From CAZKBP01 sp964551015 (GTDB lineage Bacteria; Bacteroidota; Bacteroidia; Cytophagales; Microscillaceae), in contig CAZKBP010000036.1 in NCBI GenBank assembly GCA_964551015.1, forward strand, positions 1 through 61,437: 61,437 bases of DNA, in the 5' to 3' direction. A model generated the notes under the pieces. That model had not been told where the DNA came from, did no database searches, and saw only the letters and a program-made list of their open reading frames with translations. Positions 36,668-45,392 of this stretch are shown here, piece after piece (the stretch's first letter is position 1; each line of letters opens with the position of its first letter). The translations under genes and the position numbers were made by a program.

Positions 36668-38032
36668 TTAATCCATGGGTTCGTGTAGGTCTTGATGCAC
36701 TTGGCGAGGTGAGAAACGATGGTAGCCATTAGCCATACGACGCATCTCTTCCTTGAGTTCGTGCATGTATTGATAAAAGTTCACCTGAATCGTATGACGA
36801 GGAGAGCTTTTATATTGTCGGGCTACTGCCTTTGCTTTCTTCTCGATTTCGTGCTTCATAAAGGCTTTGCTGGGCAAGACGACCTCATGGCTGAGGAGTT
36901 TGGCGATCCATTCGGCTTGCCGCTCGGCGACCGGCATGATGGCTCCCAAAGGCTGAACTAAACCAAGAAAATAGAGATGCTCATGCTCAGGATGAACCAC
37001 TCGGCGGTAGAGCTGAATGTCATTATCTCTTTCTACGGAAAGGAAATTCTCCTCGAAAAACGGAAAAGTAATTTTGTACCCTGTGGCATAAATGAGTACT
37101 TCGGCCTGAACCGTGCTACCATCTTCAAAAATGATTTCCTTACCTGCCAACTCGCGGATGTTGGGCTTGATTTTGATTTTACCGTGTCCAGCCAAAGAAA
37201 GGAAATCCTGGGAAATGGAAGGATGTTCTGTAAAAATTTTCCGGTCGGGGGTAGGTACTCCGTAGGTTTCTTGCTTGCCCCGAGCCAGACGGAGTACAAA
37301 ACCATTGAGCATTTGCTGCACACCCAAGGGGAGAAAGGCCACCTGCTCAGGGTTGCCAAACTGGTCTATGGGTTGCCCGAAGATATATTTGGGAATAATA
37401 TGCGCCCCACTACGACTTGATACATAGACTTGCCCTCGGGTATGTCTTGAAGCTTCACAAGCAATATCTAAACCTGAATTACCCACGCCCAAGATTACCA
37501 CATTCGGATCAGACTCAAAAATACGGGGAGTTTTGTAATAATGGGAATGGAGCGTCTCACCCTCGAATTTTCCTGGGAAAGGTGGATGAGGATAGCGAGG
37601 ATTCCAATGATGACCATTGGCCACGATTACAGCACGATAGTTTTTGGTATCCCCACGGCTAGTGCTTACGGTGTAGGTTCCGTCTGACTCAGGCCGAACT
37701 TTTTCCACGGAGGTATTAAAAGTAATCTTATCCCGAAAGCCAAAGTGATCTACATAGCGCTCAAAATATTCTATGATCTGGGTATGATGCGGAAAATCAG
37801 GATAATCTAGGGGCATGGGAAAGTCAGAGTAGCACATCTTGTCGCGGGAGGTATTGATATGCAAAGACCAATAGGCAGAAGACATGCCATTGTCGTTGTT
37901 ATAGCGCCAGTTACCTCCGATGTTAGAGCCTTTTTCGTAGCAATCAAACTGGATTTGATGCTCTTGCAACACTTTGCAAGCCGTAATGCCAGAAGAACCA
38001 GCCCCAATGATACAAACTTTATTGGTTTTCAT
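36668..38032 (-). CDS. Flavin-containing monooxygenase (FMO family)
   Basis: This 454-residue protein has the FAD motif IIGAGSSG at the N-terminus and the NADPH motif ILGVGNSG mid-protein. Between them is the FMO fingerprint FEGETLHSHYYK (FxGxxxHxxxY). It would use NADPH and oxygen to hydroxylate nucleophilic N or S, or to run a Baeyer-Villiger reaction. The substrate is unknown. The frame extends 69 codons upstream to 38239, but that extension has no family match, and ATG at 38032 begins the canonical N-terminus. Confidence 0.9.
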   Translation of the reverse strand: MKTNKVCIIGAGSSGITACKVLQEHQIQFDCYEKGSNIGGNWRYNNDNGMSSAYWSLHINTSRDKMCYSDFPMPLDYPDFPHHTQIIEYFERYVDHFGFRDKITFNTSVEKVRPESDGTYTVSTSRGDTKNYRAVIVANGHHWNPRYPHPPFPGKFEGETLHSHYYKTPRIFESDPNVVILGVGNSGLDIACEASRHTRGQVYVSSRSGAHIIPKYIFGQPIDQFGNPEQVAFLPLGVQQMLNGFVLRLARGKQETYGVPTPDRKIFTEHPSISQDFLSLAGHGKIKIKPNIRELAGKEIIFEDGSTVQAEVLIYATGYKITFPFFEENFLSVERDNDIQLYRRVVHPEHEHLYFLGLVQPLGAIMPVAERQAEWIAKLLSHEVVLPSKAFMKHEIEKKAKAVARQYKSSPRHTIQVNFYQYMHELKEEMRRMANGYHRFSPRQVHQDLHEPMD

Positions 38033-38217
38033 AGATAATAATCTTGATGTGAGTAGATTTTGTGTATCTTTTGTAATAAAGAAATAAAATCTGATACAGA
38101 TAATCTCGAGTGAGATTGCTTTCTTTTTTAAAGTTAAGGTTTTCTTACAAAAAAGCAATTGAAGAAATCCAAGGAGATTCCTTTGGCTTTTCTTTAAAAA
38201 GCATTCTTGCGAGGAGA

Positions 38218-38247
38218 TTTGATTTTTTTCAAATGACAAGTAATTTG
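38218..38247 (+). promoter_or_regulatory. Possible promoter of the MacB-like gene
   Basis: TTTG at 38218-38221, a 19-bp spacer and TAATTTG at 38241-38247 resemble the Bacteroidota consensus with one base missing from the -7 box. The ATG follows 29 bases on. Confidence 0.4.
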
Positions 38248-38276
38248 AGATTCATAACCATATACTCAAACCAACC

Positions 38277-40661
38277 ATGATTTACAACTATCTAAAAATC
38301 GCGTGGCGGCATATGCTACGCCAACCGCAGTATAGCCTGCTCAACATCTTGGGCTTGACCATAGGCTTGCTCTCGAGCTTGCTGATTTTACTCTACCTCT
38401 TTCAGGAAATGAGCTATGATACTCAGCACCAAAAGGCAGATCGCATCTATCGGATTTCGTCGGAGGCCACAGGGCCAGAGGATGCCTACCGCTGGGCCAT
38501 TACACAGCCTCCACTAGGCCAAACCGTAAAAGAAGAACTGGCGGGGGTAGAACAGTATGTACGCCTGATCCGCTCTCCTCGTGTCCGCTTAGAGCAAAGA
38601 GCCATTCACTACTATGATGAACGTATTTACTACGTGGATTCCACTATGTTTGAAGTTTTCACGTTTGACTTCACGATGGGCGATCCCCAAACCGCACTGA
38701 CAGCTCCTAACTCAATTGCACTGAGTGAGTCTTTGGCTCAAAAAATTTTCAAAGGAGAGAACCCTATGGGCAAAATCTTAAAAGCCGAAGACTCCCTAAA
38801 CTTAAAGGTAACGGGTATTTATAAAGATATGCCAAGCAATTCACATTTTGTAGCCAATGGGCTTATCTCCGTGAGCACCCAGCCTGAGTTTAATCAAGCA
38901 GATTGGGGTTCGTTCTGGCTTTATACCTATCTTTTATTAGAAGAAAATGCGGATGCAGATCAGGTTGAACAAAAACTTGCCCAGATCAATCAGAAATACG
39001 TAGCTCCGGTTTTTGACGAAGTAGGCATGAAAATCGCTTATGAACTTTGGCCCATCCGAGATATTCACCTTTATTCAGATTTTGAGGGAGAACTGGAAGC
39101 CTTGGGAGATATCAAGTACATTTATATATTTTCTGCCGTGGGAATTTTCCTCCTACTGATTGCCTGCATCAATTACATGAATTTAGCCACGGCTCGCTCT
39201 GCCAACCGTGCCGTAGAAGTGGGAATGCGCAAAGTAATGGGGGCAAAAAGCAACACACTCATTGGGCAGTTTTTGGTAGAGTCGATTCTTCTGACTTTGA
39301 TCGCGTTGGTCATTAGCTTAGTTTTGTTGGTATCAATTCTTCCAAAAATCAATCAATTATTAGATTTAGAATTACAAATTAGTCATTTACTCGATCTGCC
39401 GGTCGTATTAGCCATTTTGCTTATCATTTTTATTACGGGGGTTTTGGGCGGAAGCTATCCGGCTTTTTATCTTTCCTCCTTCAAGCCGATTCGTACCTTA
39501 AAAGGAAATCTCAGCAGAAGAGGTGGGAATCAAAGATTGAGGGGTGTGCTCGTGACCACGCAATTTGCTATTTCTATGTTCATGCTGGTGGGTACCTTAG
39601 TGATTTACCAGCAGATGCAGTACGTACAAAATACCGATTTGGGCTTTGACCGCGAACAGGTTGTCCGTTTTCGGATGAGTACAGAAGTGCAGCAAGCCAA
39701 ATGGCCAGTTTTGAGAGATCAACTATTACAATATCCTAGTATAGAGCAAGTGGGCACCTCTAGCTCTACCCCAGGTCAGGGCTTGAGCAAGAGCATTATG
39801 CAAGTAGAAACCGAGACGGGCAACAAAGACCAGAGAGGGATAGATTTTTATCAGGTGGACGAAGATTACTTTGAGGTTTTAGATATTCCCGTAATCCAGG
39901 GGCGGAATTTTTCCAAGCAGTATCCCTCTGATTCGTCCTCAGCGGTGGTGGTCAACGAGGCTCTGGTCAGGCGAATGAAATGGCTCGAACCCATCGGGAA
40001 AGAAATTCGCCTGTATGCAGAAGCTGACTCTGTACCCAGTCGCAAGGTGATTGGCGTGGTCAAGAATTTTCACCAGCAATCGCTTTACAATCCCATTGAA
40101 CCCTTGGCTTTTTTTCTGGGCGAAAATAATCGCATGGCCATGATTAAAATAACCGGCAAAATAGAGCAGAGCTTGGCGCATATCCATGAAACTTGGAGTA
40201 AAGTGTTCCCTACGATTCCGCTGGAGTACGAATTTCTAGATCAAGTATTTATGGAACAATACCAGACCGACCAATTAAGAGGCCGCTTATTTCTAGGATT
40301 TTCTCTGATGACGGTTCTGATTGCTTGTTTGGGCTTGTTGGGTTTGGCTTCCTACACGGCAGAACAGCGATCCAAGGAAATCAGTATTCGCAAAATCTTG
40401 GGAGCCGACACCTTTGGCCTGATTCGCTTATTGGTACAAGACTTTATCTGGCTAGTATTGATTGCCGCCCTTCCTGCCTTTTTGTTGAGTTGGTATTTTA
40501 TGGAAGAATGGCTGCAAGGCTTCGAGTACCATATCGAGATCGGTGCTACGGTGTTTATGTCTGTCCTGATTTTTACGCTGGTAGTCACCATCCTGATGAC
40601 CAGCTACCACGCTTGGCGAGCCGCCTCGAGTAATCCTGCCGACAATTTGAAGTACGAATAA
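38277..40661 (+). CDS. MacB/FtsX-type ABC transporter permease
   Basis: This 794-residue protein has the two-module layout common in Bacteroidota. An N-terminal transmembrane helix (about 20-42) is followed by a MacB periplasmic core domain (about 50-270) and three helices (about 285-400). A second periplasmic domain and three C-terminal helices (about 675-780) follow. The coupling segment EVGMRKVMGA and its repeat EISIRKILGA would contact the ATPase. Likely roles are lipoprotein, peptide or antibiotic export, or mechanotransmission. No ATPase gene is adjacent. Confidence 0.9.
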   Translation: MIYNYLKIAWRHMLRQPQYSLLNILGLTIGLLSSLLILLYLFQEMSYDTQHQKADRIYRISSEATGPEDAYRWAITQPPLGQTVKEELAGVEQYVRLIRSPRVRLEQRAIHYYDERIYYVDSTMFEVFTFDFTMGDPQTALTAPNSIALSESLAQKIFKGENPMGKILKAEDSLNLKVTGIYKDMPSNSHFVANGLISVSTQPEFNQADWGSFWLYTYLLLEENADADQVEQKLAQINQKYVAPVFDEVGMKIAYELWPIRDIHLYSDFEGELEALGDIKYIYIFSAVGIFLLLIACINYMNLATARSANRAVEVGMRKVMGAKSNTLIGQFLVESILLTLIALVISLVLLVSILPKINQLLDLELQISHLLDLPVVLAILLIIFITGVLGGSYPAFYLSSFKPIRTLKGNLSRRGGNQRLRGVLVTTQFAISMFMLVGTLVIYQQMQYVQNTDLGFDREQVVRFRMSTEVQQAKWPVLRDQLLQYPSIEQVGTSSSTPGQGLSKSIMQVETETGNKDQRGIDFYQVDEDYFEVLDIPVIQGRNFSKQYPSDSSSAVVVNEALVRRMKWLEPIGKEIRLYAEADSVPSRKVIGVVKNFHQQSLYNPIEPLAFFLGENNRMAMIKITGKIEQSLAHIHETWSKVFPTIPLEYEFLDQVFMEQYQTDQLRGRLFLGFSLMTVLIACLGLLGLASYTAEQRSKEISIRKILGADTFGLIRLLVQDFIWLVLIAALPAFLLSWYFMEEWLQGFEYHIEIGATVFMSVLIFTLVVTILMTSYHAWRAASSNPADNLKYE

Positions 40662-40670
40662 TCCCTCCAA

Positions 40671-40701
40671 GAGCGATACATACTTGATGTATGCATCGTT
40701 C
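40671..40701 (+). terminator. Terminator of the MacB-like gene
   Basis: A 13-base stem with two mismatches (40671-40683 against 40689-40701) and a 5-base loop is followed by TTTT. It lies ten bases after the stop codon. Confidence 0.7.
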
Positions 40702-40753
40702 TTTTCACTAAATTTTTATTACCTTGGGGTATTTAATTGTCACTAATGCCTTT

Positions 40754-41422
40754 ATGAACCAAACGGATTTTATTCCTTATCACGGCTCTGATTATACTCC
40801 TGAGGAAATGCTTACCCACAGTCAAACCTTCTACGACTTAATGGATCGCAGAAGAAGTCTGAGGGAGTTTTCTGATCGTCCTGTCTCCAAAGAGGTGATT
40901 GCTAATCTCATTCGCACGGCTTCTACGGCGCCTTCTGGGGCACATAAACAACCTTGGACTTTTTGTGCAGTTGCTGACCCCGTGGTGAAGCAGCAAATCC
41001 GAGAGGCCGCCGAAAAGGAAGAATATGAAAATTACCAACATCGTATGTCCGAAGAATGGCTGGAAGACTTACGACCTTTTCAGACGGACTGGAATAAACC
41101 TTTTTTAGAAACGGTCCCTTGGCTCATTGTGGTGTTCCGTAGAATTTATGAACTAGACGAACAGGGAAACAAACATAATAACTACTACGTAAACGAGTCA
41201 GTAGGTTTGGCAACCGGTTTTTTATTGGCAGCGATCCATCAAGCGGGATTGGTAGCACTCACACACACACCAAGCCCCCTGAATTTTTTGACAAAAATTC
41301 TCAATCGCCCTAGCAATGAAAAACCTTTCCTGCTCATTCCAGTGGGTTATCCGGCGGCCAACGCACAGGTTCCGGATCTGCAAAGAAAACCTCTGGAAGA
41401 AATTAGTATTTTTTACGAGTAA
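40754..41422 (+). CDS. Nitroreductase-fold halotyrosine dehalogenase (IYD homologue)
   Basis: This 222-residue FMN-dependent protein has the nitroreductase core with RRSLREF and the phosphate-binding TAPSGAHKQPW. The active-site lid helix carries E90, Y94 and K115. The spacing E-x3-Y-x20-K is identical to that of E157, Y161 and K182 in human iodotyrosine deiodinase, which bind the zwitterion of halotyrosines. The tail VPDLQRKPLE also matches the IYD family. The frame extends ten codons upstream to a TTG, but ATG at 40754 is preferred. It is a monocistronic gene after a terminator. Confidence 0.85.
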   Translation: MNQTDFIPYHGSDYTPEEMLTHSQTFYDLMDRRRSLREFSDRPVSKEVIANLIRTASTAPSGAHKQPWTFCAVADPVVKQQIREAAEKEEYENYQHRMSEEWLEDLRPFQTDWNKPFLETVPWLIVVFRRIYELDEQGNKHNNYYVNESVGLATGFLLAAIHQAGLVALTHTPSPLNFLTKILNRPSNEKPFLLIPVGYPAANAQVPDLQRKPLEEISIFYE

Positions 41423-41591
41423 ATATTACATACGCTAGGAAAGAAGTTATTTGTAATTTTTTGCCTAAGATCGTAATTTTAGAGGCTGTTTGAGCAGAGA
41501 GATTTTTGTCAATATCCATAGCATCATTTTTACAGGTACCGGAGCCATCACTCCTGAACTCGACACACATCGTCTTCAATAAGCGGAAAAT

Positions 41592-41978
41592 ATGAAAAAT
41601 CTAGAAATAGAAGGTTTCGAAGAAAGACCTACCATTAATTTTAACGCGGAAACTGGTATATTAGAAATTACAGATAGCTCTTATCCTGAGTATACGAATG
41701 AAATTTACTCTCCCGTAATGGATTGGCTAGATGAGTACCTGGCCGTGGAGGGGCAAAAGGTTACTTTCAATTTCAAACTGGATTACTTCAATACGAGCAC
41801 ATCCTTCAGGTTTCAGCAAATTATCAATAAACTCAACGAATATCACCTTGAAAATAACGGAGAGGTTACCATCAACTGGTTCTACGAAGAGGGAGATATT
41901 GATATGCTTGAAAATGGTGAAGACTATGCCAAGGATGCCAAAGTGCCTTTTCACTTGATTTCGTATGAAGACGACTAG
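41592..41978 (+). CDS. SiaC-family regulatory phosphoprotein (DUF1987)
   Basis: This 128-residue single-domain protein contains LDYFNTSTS, the conserved loop in which SiaC of Pseudomonas is phosphorylated. Here the aligned threonine is T68. SiaC-type proteins are controlled by a PP2C phosphatase (SiaA) and a kinase (SiaB), and stimulate a diguanylate cyclase. None of those genes is adjacent. The window's only SpoIIE phosphatase is 26 kb away. The stop codon overlaps that of the convergent DUF2459 gene in CTAG. Confidence 0.85.
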   Translation: MKNLEIEGFEERPTINFNAETGILEITDSSYPEYTNEIYSPVMDWLDEYLAVEGQKVTFNFKLDYFNTSTSFRFQQIINKLNEYHLENNGEVTINWFYEEGDIDMLENGEDYAKDAKVPFHLISYEDD

Positions 41979-42682
41979 TTAAGTTTACGCTCAAGTGGAT
42001 ACCAAAGGCCGGGCATCAGGGGAGTCCAGACTCCTACAGGTATTCCCATGCACTGCAATGCTTCTCCAGTCCAATTATTACAGGTGTAAAACAGATGATA
42101 ATGACCGTGACTCCTGAAGAAAAAATCGCGACGTCCGTAACCCCGACTGAGTAGTTCAAATTTTCCTTCCTGATCTTTTTGGAAATAATTTTCCAGCCAA
42201 ACACATAAATGCTGGTATTGCGCTGCACTGACCCAAACTCGCAAGACTCGCTCTCCTAATCGAGGCGGTTTCGCATAAAATCGCATATGCAATACGCTGG
42301 ACGAAGGCCAAAGCATCGCTCTACAGGTATTTGCTAAGCTAGGGTAAGCTCTTTCTTTGTATTGAAGATAAAAAGCTTGGTCTCCCCATCCCAGCGAAAT
42401 ATAGCGAAACTCGGAGAAGGAATCGGATAAATCTGGACTAATCTTGGAAAGCCAATCCTGATTAGCATAGTGCAAGGGCACGGCAATTTCTGTATGTAAG
42501 CCATTGGTCAATACAAACAACGCTACCTGACCCTCTTTGGGCGAAGCCTTCTCTGCCGTCTGCACCCAGCTACCTACGAAGGCAGCTCCTAGATAAAGAC
42601 AACCTAGCAAGAAGAGTCCTCCACAAAGGTACTGTATGCCGCCAATCCATAAGCGTTTAGATAAAGTAGACAATTTTTTCAT
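41975..42682 (-). CDS. DUF2459-like (TIGR02117) membrane-anchored protein
   Basis: This 235-residue protein has one N-terminal hydrophobic helix (about 15-38) and then a globular extracytoplasmic domain. VLTNGLHTEIAVP near the start and CNNWTGEALQ near the end match the TIGR02117/DUF2459 family. The conserved His and Cys-Asn-Trp suggest an NlpC/P60-like cysteine hydrolase fold, but this is inference. Its stop codon overlaps the siaC-like gene on the other strand. Confidence 0.75.
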   Translation of the reverse strand: MKKLSTLSKRLWIGGIQYLCGGLFLLGCLYLGAAFVGSWVQTAEKASPKEGQVALFVLTNGLHTEIAVPLHYANQDWLSKISPDLSDSFSEFRYISLGWGDQAFYLQYKERAYPSLANTCRAMLWPSSSVLHMRFYAKPPRLGERVLRVWVSAAQYQHLCVWLENYFQKDQEGKFELLSRGYGRRDFFFRSHGHYHLFYTCNNWTGEALQCMGIPVGVWTPLMPGLWYPLERKLN

Positions 42683-42930
42683 CGTATCTATACCTACTGC
42701 TTTTGGCGAAAATCATTACAGGCTCTCAAAAGGCTCGATGGGCAGGGTCGGGGATCTTCTTTTCAGAAACTGATTATGTACGCAATCCCTAAAATTAATC
42801 CAGATGAGGGTTGGAGAAAGAAAATTTGCAAGTAATTGGTAATCAATTTTTTGTGGGAAATGAGTCAAAATTGGGACGTGAAATTGGATATAATTTGTGA
42901 TAAAAATTTGCTTTTCTAGATATTTTTTTT

Positions 42931-43374
42931 ATGTTAAGTAGTTATGAATTAAATGTAAAAATTAAACCGAGAGATTCTATGCAGAAAGTAAAAGCTCAGG
43001 ATGAAAAGTATAACAGGCTGATGAGTTCAGCGGTCAATATGCTGGAAAACCAGGGATTTGAAAAAATCAAAGCAGACCTAGAAGACTACGAGCGACCTTC
43101 TACCCTGAGTCAAAGAAATGGCGATGTAAGCTATACGCCGGATATTACTGCCTTCCGAAGAGAAGGAAAGTGCTACTTTGAGATTGTAACCAAAGACAAA
43201 AAGAACCGCGATGAAGAAGTGGTGGTAGGCAAGTGGAAGCTACTTTCTACCCTCGCTCAGATGCGAAATGGTTCCTTCTTCCTTTTGGTTCCCAGAGGCA
43301 CCATGCGTTTTGCCACCCAGACCTTGGCTAAATACAACATAGACGCTGATATCCTCAAGCTTCAAGCAAATTAA
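42931..43374 (+). CDS. Hypothetical protein, possible nuclease-like fold, 147 aa
   Basis: I do not recognise a named family. The protein is soluble. The segment YTPDITAFRREG followed by CYFEIVTKDK places an aspartate, then a glutamate and lysine on adjacent predicted strands, reminiscent of PD-(D/E)XK folds, though the glutamate-lysine spacing is wider than usual. It starts at an ATG after a 248-bp gap with no clear promoter and ends at a strong hairpin. Confidence 0.65.
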   Translation: MLSSYELNVKIKPRDSMQKVKAQDEKYNRLMSSAVNMLENQGFEKIKADLEDYERPSTLSQRNGDVSYTPDITAFRREGKCYFEIVTKDKKNRDEEVVVGKWKLLSTLAQMRNGSFFLLVPRGTMRFATQTLAKYNIDADILKLQAN

Positions 43375-43390
43375 TCCGGCACGACGCCCC

Positions 43391-43428
43391 AATATTGCTT
43401 AGCTAGCCCTGCTAGTCTAAGCAATATT
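43391..43428 (+). terminator. Intrinsic terminator
   Basis: Arms at 43391-43407 and 43411-43428 form a 17-bp stem with one bulge, then seven Ts. It serves the plus-strand 147-aa gene and lies just beyond the stop of the convergent cyclophilin gene. Confidence 0.85.
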
Positions 43429-43431
43429 TTT

Positions 43432-44217
43432 TTATTGACCTTCGGTTATGGTTTCCACCTGTATCTGAATGAGGCCATCCTCAGGCCAGCCGTCTTTACG
43501 GGTTTTTACCGCGGCAATCTTTTTCACCACGTCCATGCCTTCTACCACCAAGCCAAATACGGTATGTAAACCGTCCAAAGAGGGTACTCCACCCTGAGTC
43601 GTGTAGACCTCTGTTTGCTCACCAGACCATGTGATGCCTTCCTGCTGTGCTAAGGCTTGCAATTGTGCAGGTGTATATCGTTCTCCTAATACAATATAAA
43701 AATCATAAGGAGTAGAGCCAATTTCAGGGCCTTCTCCCGGCTTTTTGGCCATGCCTACGGCTCCCGGGCGGTGAATTAGGCCATCTACCAGCTCAGGAGG
43801 TACACGATAGGTGCCGATTTTCTTTTTGATGGCTTCTCTTTGTGGAAAATCAGAACTACCACCTTGGATCACAAAATCTTTGAGAATCCGATAGAATACC
43901 GTTCCGTTGAAAAAGCCTTTTTTAGTCAGATAAATAAAATTAGCCCGATGCAAAGGCGTTTGCTCATAAAGTTCAATGATGATATCACCATATTCGGTGC
44001 TAATTTTTACGCGATCCTCTGGATTTTCTTCTCCATAGGCTCGCAAAGAGGCTTTGACATTGCCAGGGCTAAGCTGTGGCATCCGAAAGCTGGTGCTGAT
44101 TTCACCACGGTTTTTTGCTTCGGTTCTCGAAGAGGGTTTCTCTTCTGGTTTAGAACCACAAGCATTTAAAAGTCCAAGCGAAAGGGCTAGCAAGAGCCAA
44201 GTCTTAAAATTTTGCAT
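43432..44217 (-). CDS. Cyclophilin-type peptidyl-prolyl isomerase lipoprotein
   Basis: This 261-residue protein has a lipoprotein signal with lipobox LLNAC. The cyclophilin domain spans about 80-260, with FYRILKDFVIQGG as the catalytic arginine/FxxQGG segment and LDGLHTVFGLVVEGMDVV near the end. It would help protein folding in the envelope. The open frame extends 26 codons upstream, but ATG at 44217 directly precedes the signal sequence. Confidence 0.9.
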   Translation of the reverse strand: MQNFKTWLLLALSLGLLNACGSKPEEKPSSRTEAKNRGEISTSFRMPQLSPGNVKASLRAYGEENPEDRVKISTEYGDIIIELYEQTPLHRANFIYLTKKGFFNGTVFYRILKDFVIQGGSSDFPQREAIKKKIGTYRVPPELVDGLIHRPGAVGMAKKPGEGPEIGSTPYDFYIVLGERYTPAQLQALAQQEGITWSGEQTEVYTTQGGVPSLDGLHTVFGLVVEGMDVVKKIAAVKTRKDGWPEDGLIQIQVETITEGQ

Positions 44218-44467
44218 CGAAATTCTCCTGTTTTTGGCACAATATAATACATGGAAGTTGTCTAGAGGCGTTGGTTTGATAGCAAAAAATTTCAATTTTG
44301 GGTTCTGATCAAGCCATCTTCTGGAAACATAGCCATGCTTGAAAAAATGGTGATTCAGGTTCCAAAAGTGCCATTTTGCTAAAGATAAACTTCAGACAAC
44401 TTCTAACAACTCATATCAGTGATTGCTGAATTTCATAAACATCAGCAAGAGATTCCCAATTAATAAC

Positions 44468-44475
44468 TAATTTTG
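44468..44475 (+). promoter_or_regulatory. -7 box at the head of the glycan cluster
   Basis: TAATTTTG matches the TAnnTTTG -7 element, 24 bases before the ATG at 44499. No -33 TTTG was found at the expected place. Confidence 0.4.
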
Positions 44476-44498
44476 CATTAATCAAAAAAAAGCTTGAA

Positions 44499-45392
44499 AT
44501 GCTGGCGCCTGTTGTCTTGTTTGTATACAATCGTCCTGAGCATCTGGAAAGGACAGTAAAGGCATTGACTAGTAATTACTTAGCTAGTGAAAGCGAGCTT
44601 TTTGTATTTTCAGATGGCCCTCGCTCTGACCGACCAGGGGATAGAGAAAAAGTAGAAGCAGTCAGGAAGATCATCAAATCGCTGAAAGGCTTTAAACGAG
44701 TGGAACTAATCGAGCGTGCGCAAAATCAGGGCTTGGCTCCTTCGGTGATTCAAGGCATAGATTGGATGTTTCGGCAGTATCCAAGCGTCATTGTATTAGA
44801 AGACGATATGATTAGCAGTCAAGATTTTTTGAATTTTATGAATGATGCCTTAGACTTCTATCAATCCTTCGGGCGCGTATTTAGTATAAGTGGCTATAGT
44901 TATCCCTTGCAAATTCCGGCTCATTATCCACACGACGTGTATTTCCTGCCTAGGGCTTCATCGTGGGGCTGGGCTACTTGGCGGGAGCGATGGACAAAAG
45001 CAGATTGGGAGGTGAAAGATTTTAAGCGTTTTGTGAAAAATACCGAATTAATCCACGCTTTTAACCAAGGAGGAGCAGACTTGACGCCCATGCTCATTAA
45101 ACAACAACAAAGTAAAATTAGCTCTTGGGCCGTACGCTGGTGCTACACGCATTTCAAGGAAGCAGGACTGGGGGTTTTTCCAGTGAGATCAAAAATTCAA
45201 AATATCGGAGCAGATGGTTCTGGAGTGCATATGCCTAACTCTAAGAAATATGACACGAAGTTAGCAACTGCTCCTTACCGTTTTACCACAGAAGTAGCCT
45301 TAGACGACTCCGTGCTAAGGAGCTGTCAAGAATTTTTCAAGCCCAGCCTGTACCGACGTCTCAAAAATTGGTGGCTCACTAAAACTGCCTAA
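44499..45392 (+). CDS. Family 2-like glycosyltransferase (GNT-I type fold)
   Basis: This 297-residue protein opens with VVLFVYNRPEHL and has the metal-binding motif LEDDM in VIVLEDDM, the GT-A layout of GT2/GNT-I-type transferases. The segment SSWGWATWRERW is typical of enzymes in LPS and capsule clusters. It is soluble or peripheral. The stop overlaps the next start as TAATG, so it is translationally coupled to the FkbM gene. It heads a four-gene plus-strand cluster. Confidence 0.85.
   Translation: MLAPVVLFVYNRPEHLERTVKALTSNYLASESELFVFSDGPRSDRPGDREKVEAVRKIIKSLKGFKRVELIERAQNQGLAPSVIQGIDWMFRQYPSVIVLEDDMISSQDFLNFMNDALDFYQSFGRVFSISGYSYPLQIPAHYPHDVYFLPRASSWGWATWRERWTKADWEVKDFKRFVKNTELIHAFNQGGADLTPMLIKQQQSKISSWAVRWCYTHFKEAGLGVFPVRSKIQNIGADGSGVHMPNSKKYDTKLATAPYRFTTEVALDDSVLRSCQEFFKPSLYRRLKNWWLTKTA

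Noticed and set aside
38033..38239. N-terminal extension of the FMO
   Set aside because: The residues lack family similarity and precede the canonical FAD-binding start at 38032.
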